The notes under the pieces were generated by a model that worked only from the letters and a program-made list of their open reading frames with translations, was not told where the DNA came from and searched no databases. A stretch of DNA of 64,000 nt from Dryomyza anilis (lineage: Eukaryota > Arthropoda > Insecta > Diptera > Dryomyzidae): positions 42,941,121 through 43,005,120 of the forward strand of contig OX638131.1 in NCBI GenBank assembly GCA_951804985.1, read 5' to 3'. Made by a program: the position numbers and the translations under genes. Positions 1 through 10,790 of the stretch are shown here, one piece after another; the stretch's first letter is position 1, and the number at the start of each line of letters is the position of its first letter.

Positions 1-224
1 GCTTAAGAAGTTTTGAATACACTTTAAAATTTCAAGAAGAGTCAACTAATTAAAAATTGAATCCTTTAATGCTGCAAAATCCAAATATTGTTAAAGTCAT
101 CATTTAAAGCTTTTTTACGTAGAGTCAGACTCCAACGTCAGTCTTAAAACGGAGTTCAAACCGATTGTTTTCAAAATGCGTAAAATGTCAGCATACAAAC
201 GGATACGTTATCCTTTCGTTATGT

Positions 225-430
225 ATAAAAATGTTGTAGAAGGGTCGAAAGTATGCGCATTTTATAAAAATATATTTCCTCAAAATTCACTGCAAACTTC
301 ATGTAATTCCATTGAGTGGTTCCTCAGAAATCGGGTTTTGAAGTTTGATTTTAAAAAAAATTCTTTAAATGGCTATAACTCCTAAACGGAGCATCCTAGA
401 GGGTCGAAAGTATTCGCGTTTTATAATAAA
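225..430 (-). repeat. Inverted single copy of the 157-bp repeat family
   Basis: Read on the minus strand, this stretch carries the same blocks as the tandem units at 1750-2345: 'CGAATACTTTCGACCCTCT', 'GCTCCGTTTAGGAGTTATAG', 'CCATTTAAAGAA' and 'GAGGAACC'. It holds a little over one unit in inverted orientation to the main array. The two arms are about 1.3 kb apart, as expected if both belong to one foldback-type element. No coding capacity was recognised. Confidence 0.75.
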
Positions 431-1748
431 ATAGTAAAAACATTGTTGACATGATTTTTTTTTATATATTTTAAATTTTTAATGTTTTCCACAAAAGCTC
501 CATCTAGCTAGTTTAAGAAATATGAGTCTTCAAAGAGATCACAAACATTGCATTATATATAAAATATATGAAAATACATATTAAAACATAACTAAAATAA
601 CTTTGCATTTAGTTGTATTTAGTCTTTTACAAAATACATCTAGTGAAATACTATCACTCTCATTAGAAACTTTTTTTATTTTATTTTAAAATGTTTAGGG
701 TTTCATACTATAACAAAAGCATTATTCAAAGCTTATACTCACACAAATTACCATAATGCGTAAAAAATGTGACATTTCACAAATTTGTGAATTGTTTGTA
801 AATTTGTTTTTTGTAAAGTATAAAACGTATTTCACTATCAATGTGGTAAAAAAATCTCCTACATATTATCTTTATTTTGATTAATCACATGTAAAAAATT
901 CCAAGAAAATTCTTTGTACATTGATATTTCCATATTTTGTAAAAAAATCAACATAATCTACCGATTAATTTTGAATTTATATAAATTTGTTCAAAATATG
1001 CCGTTTTGTTCACTGTGAATTTTTTTGGATTAATTTCAAAAAATTAGATTTATAATAGAATAAAAAAAATCACGCGACAAGATTTAAAAAAATAATTTTT
1101 CATTGAAATTTTATATATTTTTATATTTGAATCACAGTTCTGTTTTCCCACAAGTTTAAAATGTTTTTAATTTATTTTTATGTAAACAATTTTGTATTTT
1201 TACAATCTGTAAAAACACCTAAAATAACTTTTAAAATAGACTTTATCAAGGTTTGGTTTTTTTAAACATTTTTATTAATTTAGTTAAAATTGTTGTAATC
1301 GCAGGTTGTTATATTTATTGTTGACGAAAAATGTTGTTTTTTTTCCATTTCATCTTATAATTTTTTATATATTTTCTGATCGCAATAATTGAAACTCTTT
1401 TTCGCGGAGGTTCCTGTTTTACTTTTTGGAACTCTCTGTTTGCTGTGTAAAACCAGTAACAACAACAAAAAACCATGTATCAGAGTTGTTGTTGTTCTAA
1501 TGTGTGCGATTATTTATGCGAGAGTGTGATGCACTGCACTAACCACAAAGAGCGCAGTCAACTGCAGTTCTCTTTTTCATATGGTTGTTCTAAATTAGTT
1601 TTTAGCTTTTTCGATATTTGTTCTAAAATTATAAAAAGTAAGTATAGCACGCACTACATGATACTGATACCAGTATCATTAAAATCTGTTCAGAAATACG
1701 GCCGGTTAGTGCAAGAGAAAAGAACACGTTTTGTTTTATTAATATAGA
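431..1748. other. AT-rich stretch; right part is a dispersed repeat
   Basis: No gene seen. From about 1080 to 1748 it matches 20830-21187. Shared blocks are 'AATCACAGTTCTGTTTT', 'CCCACAAGTTT', 'AATTGTTGTAATCG', 'GCCGGTTAGTGCAAGAGAAAA' and 'TTTTGTTTTATTAATATAGA'. The match ends just before the tandem repeat array, so this repeat either borders that array or is part of the same element. Confidence 0.6.
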
Positions 1749-2345
1749 TTTGCAGTGAATTCTGAGGAAATATATTTCTATAAAACGCGAATACTTTCGA
1801 CCCTCTACGATGCTCCGTTTAGAATTTATAGCCATTTAAGGAAATTTTTAAAAATCAAAATTCAAAACCCAATTTCTAAGGAACCGCTCAATCGAATTAT
1901 ATGAAATTTGCAGTGACTTCTGAGGAAATATATTTCTATAAAACGCGAATACTTTCGACCCTCTAACATGCTCCGTTTAGGAGTTATAGCCATTTAAAGA
2001 AATTTTTAAAAATCCAAATTCAAAACCCGATTTCTGAGGAACCGCTCAATCGAATTATATGAAATTTGCAGTGAATTCTGAGGAAATATATTTCTACAAA
2101 ATGCGCCTACTTTCGACCCTTTGCGACGCTCCGTTTAGGAGTTATCCATTTAAAGAATTTTTTTAAAAATTGAAATTCAAAACCCGATTTCTGAGGAACC
2201 GCTCAATCGAATTATATGAAATTTGCAGTGAATTCTGAGGAAATATATTTCTATAAAATGCGCCCTCTACGACGCCTCGTTTAGGATTTATAGCCATTTA
2301 AAGAAAAATCAAAATCCGATTTCTGAGGAACCGCTCAATTGAATT
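1749..2345 (+). repeat. Tandem repeat, about four units of about 157 bp
   Basis: Units begin with 'GCAGTGA(A/C)TTCTGAGGAAAT' near 1752, 1909, 2067 and 2224. Each contains 'TTTCGACCCTCT', 'CTCCGTTTAGGA' and ends with 'GAACCGCTCAATCGAATTA'. The last unit has internal deletions. An inverted copy lies at 225-430. No open frame runs through the units. Confidence 0.85.
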
Positions 2346-2849
2346 AATTAAGTATAATTATTTGTTTATAAAAAGTATTAGACCTTTCAGGAATCCCCTA
2401 CATCCTAGCCATTATGCTGCTTTCGTGTTTTTGGAAGCTGCAGTCCACTTAATCTTAAATTCACTTTTGTACTTTGATTCACCTCTCGTCTCCTTGAGTT
2501 TCCGCTTAATTAGAGCCAAATAACGTACCATTGGTCATAGTTTTAAGCAGTTCGGCAGTTTATTATTGAGGATGTACCACTGCTTCGTTTCATTCCATAG
2601 TGACATAATGCCAGGTCAGGCCAAATGAAGTTACATATATAATGCTACATTACAAATGGGGTAAACCTCTTTTGCAAGCATTCAGCAATATAAATATCCA
2701 TGTTGATTGACGTATAAGTTACATAGACTTTACAGCTGCATATCGCCTGTTGCACGAATATTTTTTATGGAATAGGATTTTTTCAGTTCTGTACTATTCG
2801 TGTATAATTCCACGCTAATACAACAAAGTATTCCTGCAACTTTTTCTTC
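2346..2849. other. Non-repetitive AT-rich stretch, nothing recognised
   Basis: No ORF, RNA gene or recognisable repeat end was found. It serves as the left flank of the large element B1. Confidence 0.5.
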
Positions 2850-5030
2850 TACACTCAAAATAAAATCTGCATAATTTACACAAAATGGTACGTGTATTTT
2901 ACAAATATATTCGTGAAATTTATCCACAAAATATTTCGTAAAATACACGAAAGAACTTTCGTAAATTTATGATAAAATTACGAATATTAATTATTTATTT
3001 TACAAAACTATTCGTAGATTTTATCTACGAAAGCCATTCGTACATAATACAAAAGATTCGTTATTTGTTGAATATTTGTGTACCTTTTTACGAATAAATT
3101 CGTACATTTTACGAACGTATTCGTATTTTGATGATAGCATTCGTACATTTATGCAACATATGAAACATTTTACGAATCTTTCGTAAAATACAGGAATACG
3201 TTGTTAAAAAAACTGACGATGAAAATGACGAATCCTAAAAATATGAAAATTGATACTTTTAAACTTTTGACACAAACAGAAAAAACGCAGAACACATTTT
3301 GAACCAATTTGTATTTATAACTATGTATTTGCGCCCTTCGATACCAAATAAATAAAATATTGTGTTTAAAAAAATCTCGATGAAAATGACGACTCATTCT
3401 AAAAATATGAAACATTATGCACTGTTTGTACTTCAGCACTTTTAGCACAAACAGTACTAACACAGAATACATGGCTTCCGTAGGACCAGATCCACCGGTG
3501 ACTTGATGGCGGTCCTCTCGTATTCCCCTTTTCGGGAAGAGCAAGGTTGTTGCTCTTGATATTTCCAAGGCTTTTCATCGAGTGTGGCATAAAGCCCTCG
3601 TTTCAAAACTAATTGCATATGGTGTCGGTAATTCTTTTATTCGATGGATATCGAGTTTTCTCCAGGGTCGTTCAATACGATTTGCGATGGATGGTGTTTT
3701 CTCAGAACAACATTCCATCAATTCTGGAGTCCCGCAGGGTTCCGTCCTATCTCCGTCCCTATTTCTGGTTTTTATCAATGACCTTCTGTCATCTACCCAG
3801 AACCCAATCCATTCCTCTGCAGATGACAGTAACATTTGTCATTTATATTCCTTCAACAAGCGCCCAAACTCTTTGGAGATTGAGAGTAAAAGACGCACTA
3901 TGAATGACACACTCAATAATGACCTGAAAACAATCTCCGAGTGGGGTCTTGCAAATAGAGTTGATTTTAATGCACGCAATACCCAATGTTGTCTGTTATC
4001 TCACAAAAGAATGGATTCACCCCTCCCTCCCCTCAATATGGGTGCTGTGGATATTGCGCAGTCAGCTTCTCTTGACGTTCTGGGCATATCAATTCAATGT
4101 GACCTCCGTTGGAATGATCACATATTTGATGTGTCTTAAGTAGCGGCAAAGTACCTCGATTTTCTGAAACGGTGTAAGATATACTTCACCCCGGCTGACT
4201 TACGCACTGTCTACACTATCTATATTCGGCCTAAGATGGAATACAACTCGCACATTTGGGCAGGGGCTTCAAAATCCTCTTTGGAGTTCCAGGACCGAAT
4301 ACAACATCGTGCGATATATTTAATAGGGGATGATAATATTTCATCATCTATTGGTTCTCTTGAGCACCGAAGGACCGTCGGGTGTGTAAGCCTGTTTTAT
4401 ATCGTATGTGTTCTAGGGAAATACATGGCCTGATCCCACCAGATCGTGTGTTCTCTCGTTCTACTCGGGCATCGAACCAAGCCCACCCCTTCGTAGTCCA
4501 CTCGGCTCTCAATAAAACCACGCATTACAGAGAGAATTCGTTCTTCTCCCGGCGTCTGTTTTTCCCGACATTTTTAATATTGGGAAATTTAAAGCAAATA
4601 TCCACCGACACTACTCTATCTTTCCTCCTCCCTTAAACCTATAATACTTTCTTACGATCAACACTGTGCATTGCACGAATAGGGGGCATCACCTGAGCGT
4701 TGGTTAAACTGTAAAAAAAAAAATGCAGCTCCAAATTGCTATTTGACGTTTTTACGAATGATTCGTAGAAAACACGAATGGTTTCGTAAAATTATACATT
4801 TAGTCTCAAAATTTACGAAAGTTTAAAAGATCAATTCGTAAGTTTGTTGTTGTTTTAATTTTACGAATATTGATTCGTAATATAAACGAATCGGTCGTAA
4901 AAAATAATTAAGGAAAAAAATAGAAATTACAAATGTTTCGTGTATTCTACGAATTATTTGTGTATTTTACGAAATTAAAAATTACGAAAAATTATTTCGT
5001 AAAATATTCTAGAAATTATTTTGAGTGTAT
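2850..5030 (+). mobile_element. Large inverted-end element B, copy B1
   Basis: The left end 'TACACTCAAAATAAAATCTGC' and the right end 'ATTATTTTGAGTGTA' share an inverted terminal core (ACACTCAAAATAA). The subterminal ends are a few hundred bp of low-complexity sequence built on 'TTCGTAAA' and its complement. The left end (type alpha) is repeated in inverted form at 7770-7975 and the right end (type beta) at 5720-6000, so B1 and B2 are the same element in opposite orientations. The interior has two copies of a roughly 100-bp segment (3198-3290 and 3365-3470), then a LINE fragment. No transposase was seen. Confidence 0.7.
3466..4723 (+). pseudogene. 5'-truncated non-LTR retrotransposon, RT fragment (copy 1)
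   Basis: The reading frame from 3582 to 4139 encodes the palm of a LINE reverse transcriptase, including a GVPQGSVLSPSLF block and the catalytic block as SADD where FADD/YADD is expected. Homology continues past a stop at 4137 through frames to about 4640, ending in a short 3' UTR and poly(A) at 4713-4723. It is a Jockey-superfamily-like element; the exact clade was not assigned. It is clearly dead: 5' truncation, a small deletion near 3520 relative to the second copy (51757-53070), stops, and a changed active-site residue. It sits inside element B1. Confidence 0.85.
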
Positions 5031-5719
5031 TTTTTGTGACAATGATTTTTGTATCATTTCTATATGGAACTTTCAGAACTGTGTACGATTTAGGGCAGCT
5101 TCCGTTTTCACTTGGTGGACAAATGATTCAGAGAAACTGCATTTTTCAGCTACTTATTTTCCCGAATCATTTGGATTTTTATGAAAAATATCGTAGACAT
5201 AAAACTCTCTGTGTATGTGTATGCTGATCCACTTTTAGTGGAAATAAAATAATTTTATTAGGGTTCAGCTTCAACGAAAGACGACAATATATTATATTTT
5301 ATTTAAGGACCTCGTTAAGTCCAACTAAAATGCTTTGAAATAATTTAATGAATTTATTGAAAAATATTATTAAAATTGAAGGACTTTAACAAGCACTCAG
5401 GGTTTTTAAAATATTTCAAATGATGTAAAAGTCACAATAAATAAACAAAACAATATTGAAATTAAAACTTTTAACACTTTGATGCTGTAATTACTGCAAT
5501 TTAAATAGTAAAAAATGGCATTTAAATTTTCGATTGGAAACAAATGTGAAAAAGAGTCATCAAATCGTATAACGTTGCACTCAAATAAAGGTTGATTTAA
5601 CCTCAGAGCAACTGTGAATTCGATTTTGCTGTTGTTGGTATTTTGTTGTAGTTATTTTGTTGTTGTTGTTGTGTCATGAGCTTATTTTTAAAATCCCGCA
5701 TTTTTTCTGACTCTGCTGC
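5031..5719. other. Spacer between the two inverted B elements
   Basis: AT-rich, with a short TTG-rich tract near 5630-5660 (GTTGTTGTTGTT). No ORF of note and no recognised repeat end. Confidence 0.5.
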
Positions 5720-6250
5720 TACACTCAAAATAATTTCTAGGACATTTTACGAAATATTTTTTCGTAATTTTTAATTTCGTAATATACACGAATAATTCGT
5801 AGAATACACGAAACATTTGTAATTGGTTTTTCCCAAATTATTTTTTACGAACGATTCGTTTATATTACGAATCAATATTCGTAAAATTAAAACAACAATA
5901 AAATTACAAATTTTCGTTTAAATTACGAAACTTTCGTTATTTTACTTTTTTTGTTATTTCGTAAATTTATTGATAATCTTTGATATTTTTACGAAACATT
6001 TGATAGTTTACGAAATATTCGTAAAATAAGAATATATTTCGTTTTTTTTAACACATAATTCGTGTATTTAACAAAAGATTCGTAATTTTTTTTCAGTAAC
6101 GACCTAACTCTTTCGTAAATTTATTGATTGTATTTTTCATTTTTACGAAATATTCGTAAAATAAGAATACATTTCGTTTTTTTACACATAATTCGTGTAT
6201 TTTACGAAAGATTCGTAATTTTTTTTCAGTAACGGCCTAACAGTTTTTTT

Positions 6251-6964
6251 ATGCAACGACGAAATTTTGCCAACACAATTTTGCCAATACAATCCAAGTT
6301 GTATTCGGATGCCCAAGACGAGAAATTGTTGCAGATGCTGACTGAACGTAAAGACGATTTTATTGATTGTATGTTTGTTACAAAACCTAATCGTTTTTAA
6401 AACTAATTATAGTTTTTGTTTTTATAGATGAAATATGTGCCGCTGTATTTTATTTACATCAGTCAATATTGCCTGCATCGCGATTATCGCGCAAAAACTC
6501 TAAAGATGCTAATCAGAAAAAAAAGTTTATTCAAACCAAGAATCGCGTGATGCCTTCATTTTTGTTTGTGGTACAGAAGTGGAGTACAAGGAACATTTTG
6601 ACTGCAAAGTTCGAAATGAATCCGCCATACCCCCATACATCACAATGGTAGGAGATATATTTAAGCCATCGGGGATTATGTACAATTTAGAAAACATGCG
6701 ATATAAATTGCACAGTTTACCGAAGACCTTGGATGTATGCTTTAAGGCGTACAATCTATTCAATATAGAATACCCAGAAGCTTGTGCACCAATGTGGCAG
6801 ATCATAAATAATTTTTTGTAGAAATTGCCTGATGACAATGAGCCCGTTAATCAAATAACTCATATGCTTCTTAAAGTAATACAAGGTAATTTTAAAACAT
6901 TTTTCTAATTGTATGTACCTATAATTTCTGATTTTCTATTTTTTCAGATTGTAATATGAACTAA
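6251..6964 (+). pseudogene. Decayed three-exon gene inside element B2, unknown protein
   Basis: Reconstructed model: exon 1 6251-6368 (ATG at 6251), 59-bp intron 6369-6427 (GTATGT...TATAG), exon 2 6428-6885, 62-bp intron 6886-6947 (GTAATT...TTTCAG), exon 3 6948-6964 ending in TAA. Both introns are fly-sized and in phase. Exon 2 changes frame at an eight-A run (6517-6524), where one extra A would restore the frame, and has a TAG at 6819-6821 followed by a readable continuation. The product would be about 197 residues: charged N-terminal part, then a C-terminal part with DVCFKAYNLFNIEYPEAC. From memory it resembles the C-terminal part of uncharacterised proteins found near animal transposons, but I cannot name a family. 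Its position between the ends of element B suggests it is element cargo. Confidence 0.6.
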
Positions 6965-7194
6965 TTATTAAAGAATCCTTTTTTACTCAATACATTTTTT
7001 TTATATTAAAAAATGACATTGTTTTCTTTATTTATTTTTAATTTTTGTTAACTATGTTACATGTTTATATTAAAATTATATAAAAAAAATGTGTAATATA
7101 AAATATATATACAATATACATAAACTGTACATATGTCTCTTTTTTTATATTAAAATAATATTATGCTTTTATTTAAGATTATGAAAATATATTA

Positions 7195-7760
7195 ACAATA
7201 AATACGAACATTTTGGTAAAAATGCGAATATATTACAAATATTTTCAAAAATACGAGTATTTTCGTAAAAATTACGAATATATTCGTAAAACTACGAATT
7301 TATTCGTAAAAATATGAATGTATTCGTAAAATTATCAATACATTTGTAAAATTACGAATATTTTCGTAAAAATTAGGAGTATTTTCGTAAAAAATACGAA
7401 TATATTCGTAAAAGTACGAATGTATTCGTGAAAATTTGAATATATTCGTAAAATTATCAATACATTTGTAAAATTACGAATATATTCGTAAAAATTAGGA
7501 GTAGTTTCGTAAAAAATACGAATATATTCGTAAAAGTACGAATGCATTCGTAAAAATATGAATATATTCGTAAAATTACGAATTTTTCGTAAAAATTACG
7601 AGTAATTTCGTAAAATTTACGAATATATTCGTAAAAGGACGAATTTATTCGGAAAAATATGAAATAGCTATCGTTAAAAGTACGAATATTTACGTAAAAC
7701 TTACGAATATATTCGTAAAAAGTTACAAATATATTTTAAAAATTCAATAAATTACGAATA
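7195..7760. repeat. Array of about 20-bp units built on a 16-bp palindrome
   Basis: The recurring core is TACGAATATATTCGTA, which is its own reverse complement, spaced by A-rich linkers. About 25 more or less decayed cores can be followed. A higher-order duplication is visible: the block starting at 7331 (ATTATCAATACATTTGTAAAA) recurs at 7453, an offset of 122 bp. Confidence 0.8.
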
Positions 7761-7975
7761 AAAATTACGAATCTTTCGTATTATGTACGAATGGCTTTCG
7801 TAAAATCTACGAATAGTTTCGTAAAATAAACAATTAATATTCGTAATTTAAGTAAAAATTTACGAAAATTCTTTCGTGTATTTTACAAAATATTTCGTGG
7901 ATAAATTTCACGAATTTTTTTCGTAAAATATACGAACGATTTCGTGTATTTTAAGCAGATTTTATTTTGAGTGTA

Positions 7976-8640
7976 CTGGTTTTTTCTTCTTCGTTTTTTG
8001 CAGATTTATTTCATTTTTCCTGCTTTGGCAAACGTAATGAAGGCAACAATCAGCTTAACTGTAACTGGAAAATAAATTGCATTCGACGGTAGTCCTATAT
8101 TCCATGTGGCTCTTTTTGCTTTCTGATTCTCGTTTATTGAAACTGTTTTAGTTACGAGCTGTAGCGCTACTCAGGACGATCGGTGTATATGACACGGAAG
8201 CCCACAAACACACAGAACATGCACATCACACATACACACACAAATGCAACACTAATACAGCGGCAACAATTGCACAACAAACAAACAGCGAAATAAGCAG
8301 CAAACAAAGCAACACATCGCACACAAAGTGCTGCTGCTGCAGCTCCTGCTTTTGTTGCGTGTATCGTAGAACGTTAAGCCCTCCATTATGAGGCCAGGCA
8401 GGGCAGGGCGTTGGCAGGAGGCCGGTTCGACGCAGGATTTATGTGAGCCTGGCAAATATTAGACTGCAGCCTTGCAGAATGCTTGTAGTTCAATTTCAAG
8501 CTGATGTTGACAGAAACCTCTGATTGGCGGCACCGAAGAGTTCTTGCCATGGCATACAATGTGTCGCTTTCGGCAGGAAATTAAATTTGAAAAATCATTT
8601 CTAGCTAAAGGCAGCGTAATGCAATAACCTCGAGTTTGAA
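7976..8640. other. Non-repetitive, GC-richer island without proven gene
   Basis: Composition rises clearly over the neighbours. It holds a CA-rich stretch (8205-8250) and a GCTGCTGCTGCAGCTCCTGC stretch near 8330. No long ORF or splice-supported exon was found. It may be host intergenic or intronic DNA with regulatory content; this is inference only. Confidence 0.35.
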
Positions 8641-9702
8641 TTTAGAATATACAATATATTCAAATTTAATGATTAAAATTTAATTCAGAATTATCCAATT
8701 CAACTCAGAGTAGGCGAAATAATTTTAGAAATAATTAATTTTGGTTCAAAATAGTTAGAAAAAAACCCCTGGTGACCATAAAAAATCAAATACCGGTCAT
8801 TACAAATACCACAAATATTACAAATATCCACATTAAATTTAATTCAGTTTAATAAACTCCATTTCAATTTTAACTAAACATAAAAATATAACTATATACA
8901 CCAAAAAATCATAAAATACACAAAAGAAAACTAAAAAAAATGTAATTAAATACATAAGATAACCATTTTATAAAAAAAAAAATTGAAAATAAAATTGAAA
9001 AAAGAAAAAAATAAGATAAAATATACACTCTTAAAAAGTTTAATATTATTATGTATTACAAAACTGAAATTCAACATACAAAGACATTTATTCCCTGATA
9101 CAATTCTTTCTCAGACAATTCATCCCCAAGATTATACACAAATTATTAATCGGACAATTATTCTTCGAGGCAATTTTTACATTTCTATATGAACACCACA
9201 TCGAAGGTCTTTCATACTTCCCTCTCCATACATTATTATTACTTTTTAAAGATGTAGATTGTATTGCAGGTGCCAATCTCAACAACATATATCCTATATT
9301 CGGCAAAGGTTTACAAATGAAATATGTATGAAAAAAAAACACGTCATTTATCGTGATTTAGCGTGATTTACGTGAATTACGCATTAATTTACTCACGTGA
9401 TTGGGAGTGAGTAGAACAAAAAAAGCCGTGAGTGAGTGTGCGTGATTAGAAATATTCTTTCGTGAGTGTTAGTCAATCATTCACTCACATGCTCATCTCC
9501 TGTCAATAGTAGGCATTTTTTATTGCTGAAATAGATAGCCGAATCCAGTTAAAGCCTAATAGATCCCTTTGGAGTGGTCCAAAAACCAGTAAAAAGGATA
9601 ATAGTACTATTTGAAGTAGTCCTAAAAGGGCTAATTTATGACTCAAAAAAGAAATCGAACATTGATAACGGTTTTTTTAAAAGCATAATTATGCCATTTG
9701 TA
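8641..9702. other. AT-rich stretch with minisatellite remnant and GTGA-rich tract
   Basis: At 9087-9180 there are several decayed units of the 'GACAATTC' minisatellite described at 44640-45740. At 9340-9490 CGTGATTTA- and GTGAGTGA-like words recur. No gene seen. Confidence 0.5.
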
Positions 9703-9805
9703 GTATCGGTAGCTCGATAGGCTTGTGCGTTGGACTACGAGCCGAAAGGATCTGTGTTCGATCCCAGCGACATTCAGTCAATAGCAAACCTACGAAAGAA
9801 AAACA
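9703..9805 (+). mobile_element. SINE fragment (tRNA-like head)
   Basis: Matches the head of the SINE at 10392: 'CGGTAGCTCGATAGGCTTGT', 'GACTACGAGCCGAAAGG' and a box B like 'GTTCGATCCC', then the 'GCAAACCTACGA' block after an internal deletion. The tail is missing. Confidence 0.75.
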
Positions 9806-10391
9806 AACTGATTTATGAGGAAATTAACAACGGAAATCGTTCTTTTCTATTGAATTTTAGGAGGTCACGGACGACTACAAATTTCATCTTTTCATTTCTA
9901 AAAAGCACGGTATCAATGTACTTAATAAAAATGGTGGTAAATCGGTTGGGTCATAAATCAGTTGGGAGTTCAAACGACTTCGGGTAATTGGATTATGGTC
10001 TATAGAAAACCTACAAAAGTAAAACATTTGTGGAGTATTTATTTAGAATTGACCTGCATAAATGATACTCAAAATACTTGGGGATAAGTGATAAACGTTT
10101 TGATTTTCTAGAAAAATATATTTGAATAATTTTTAAAATTTTTAAACGATCTAATCCATAGACTTGTTCAATATCTAAATTTTTGCATTGACAGAATATG
10201 CCTTTTTATTGCTTTTCGAGCTCGATTTCGGATTTGTTGAATAAAGTGGGAAAGTGGGAAACATACATCTGTTTTTAATTCTATTTTAGTCTTTCCTATT
10301 CAAGTTTTGTTTTTTTCATCACAAGGTCAAATACATTAAGGATAAAAAAATTATAATAGGGCAAAAATAATAATGGGTAAGTTCGACACAT

Positions 10392-10701
10392 TTATGCGGT
10401 AGCTCAGTGGTTAGTGCGTTGGACTGCGAGTCGAAAGGTCCCCGGTTCAAGCCTGGACTGGGGCTAACAACATCTTTTCATAGAAACATTTTTCTATACC
10501 GCGCTACCTCTCGTCAGTAAATGGCAAACCTACGAGAGTAAAACCATTGCCTATGAAAAAGCTCTCACCCGCCGTTCGGATTCGGCAATAAACTGTAGGT
10601 CCCACCACTTTGAGTACAAATATAACACGCACAGCTCAAAATGGTGAGAGAGCTCGGCCGAAGTTCTGTACAGGACTGTAGCGCCAAACTATTATTATTA
10701 T
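10392..10701 (+). mobile_element. tRNA-derived SINE, full-length copy with 14-bp TSD
   Basis: The head has a tRNA-like promoter: box A-like 'TAGCTCAGTGGTTAGTGC' and box B-like 'GGTTCAAGCC'. The body carries 'CTACCTCTCG...CAGTAAATGGCAAACCTACGAGAGTAAAAC', then 'GAAAAAGCTCTCACCCGCCG' and 'GTAGCGCCAAACT', ending in (ATT)n. It is about 310 bp and flanked by the direct repeat TAAGTTCGACACAT at 10378-10391 and 10702-10715, a typical LINE-mediated target duplication. The target is a DINE fragment. Other copies lie at 9703, 16425, 21609, 26141, 43864 and 44536. Confidence 0.92.
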
Positions 10702-10790
10702 TAAGTTCGACACATGGGACTGTCCTTTATAGTCGATCGGGCATATGGAATACTACACCTTTGGTGGGAGTATTAATGTGAAAAAAGTGC
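10702..10790 (+). mobile_element. DINE-like subfamily 1 fragment interrupted by the SINE
   Basis: 'AAGTTCGACACATGGGACTG', 'TATAGTCGATCGGGC' and 'CCTTTGGTGGGAGTATTAATG' match the 5' part of the DINE copy at 12893. The piece before the SINE (10372-10391) supplies the same target sequence. Only the 5' end of the element remains. Confidence 0.7.

Larger units (their letters stand above)
5720..7975 (-). mobile_element. Large inverted-end element B, copy B2
   Basis: Starts with 'TACACTCAAAATAATTTCTAG' (type beta) and ends with 'GCAGATTTTATTTTGAGTGTA' (type alpha complement), so it lies inverted relative to B1. Over about 230-280 bp the beta ends of the two copies match nearly base for base. Between the ends are a spliced but decayed gene (6251-6964), an AT-rich stretch, and a palindrome array (about 7195-7760). 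Target duplications could not be established. The gene inside B2 suggests B1 lost this cargo. Confidence 0.7.

Noticed and set aside
10395..10465. Possible functional tRNA gene
   Set aside because: Box A/B-like words are present, but the acceptor stem is missing, the anticodon stem is imperfect, and the sequence continues into a shared 240-bp body, so it is a SINE head.
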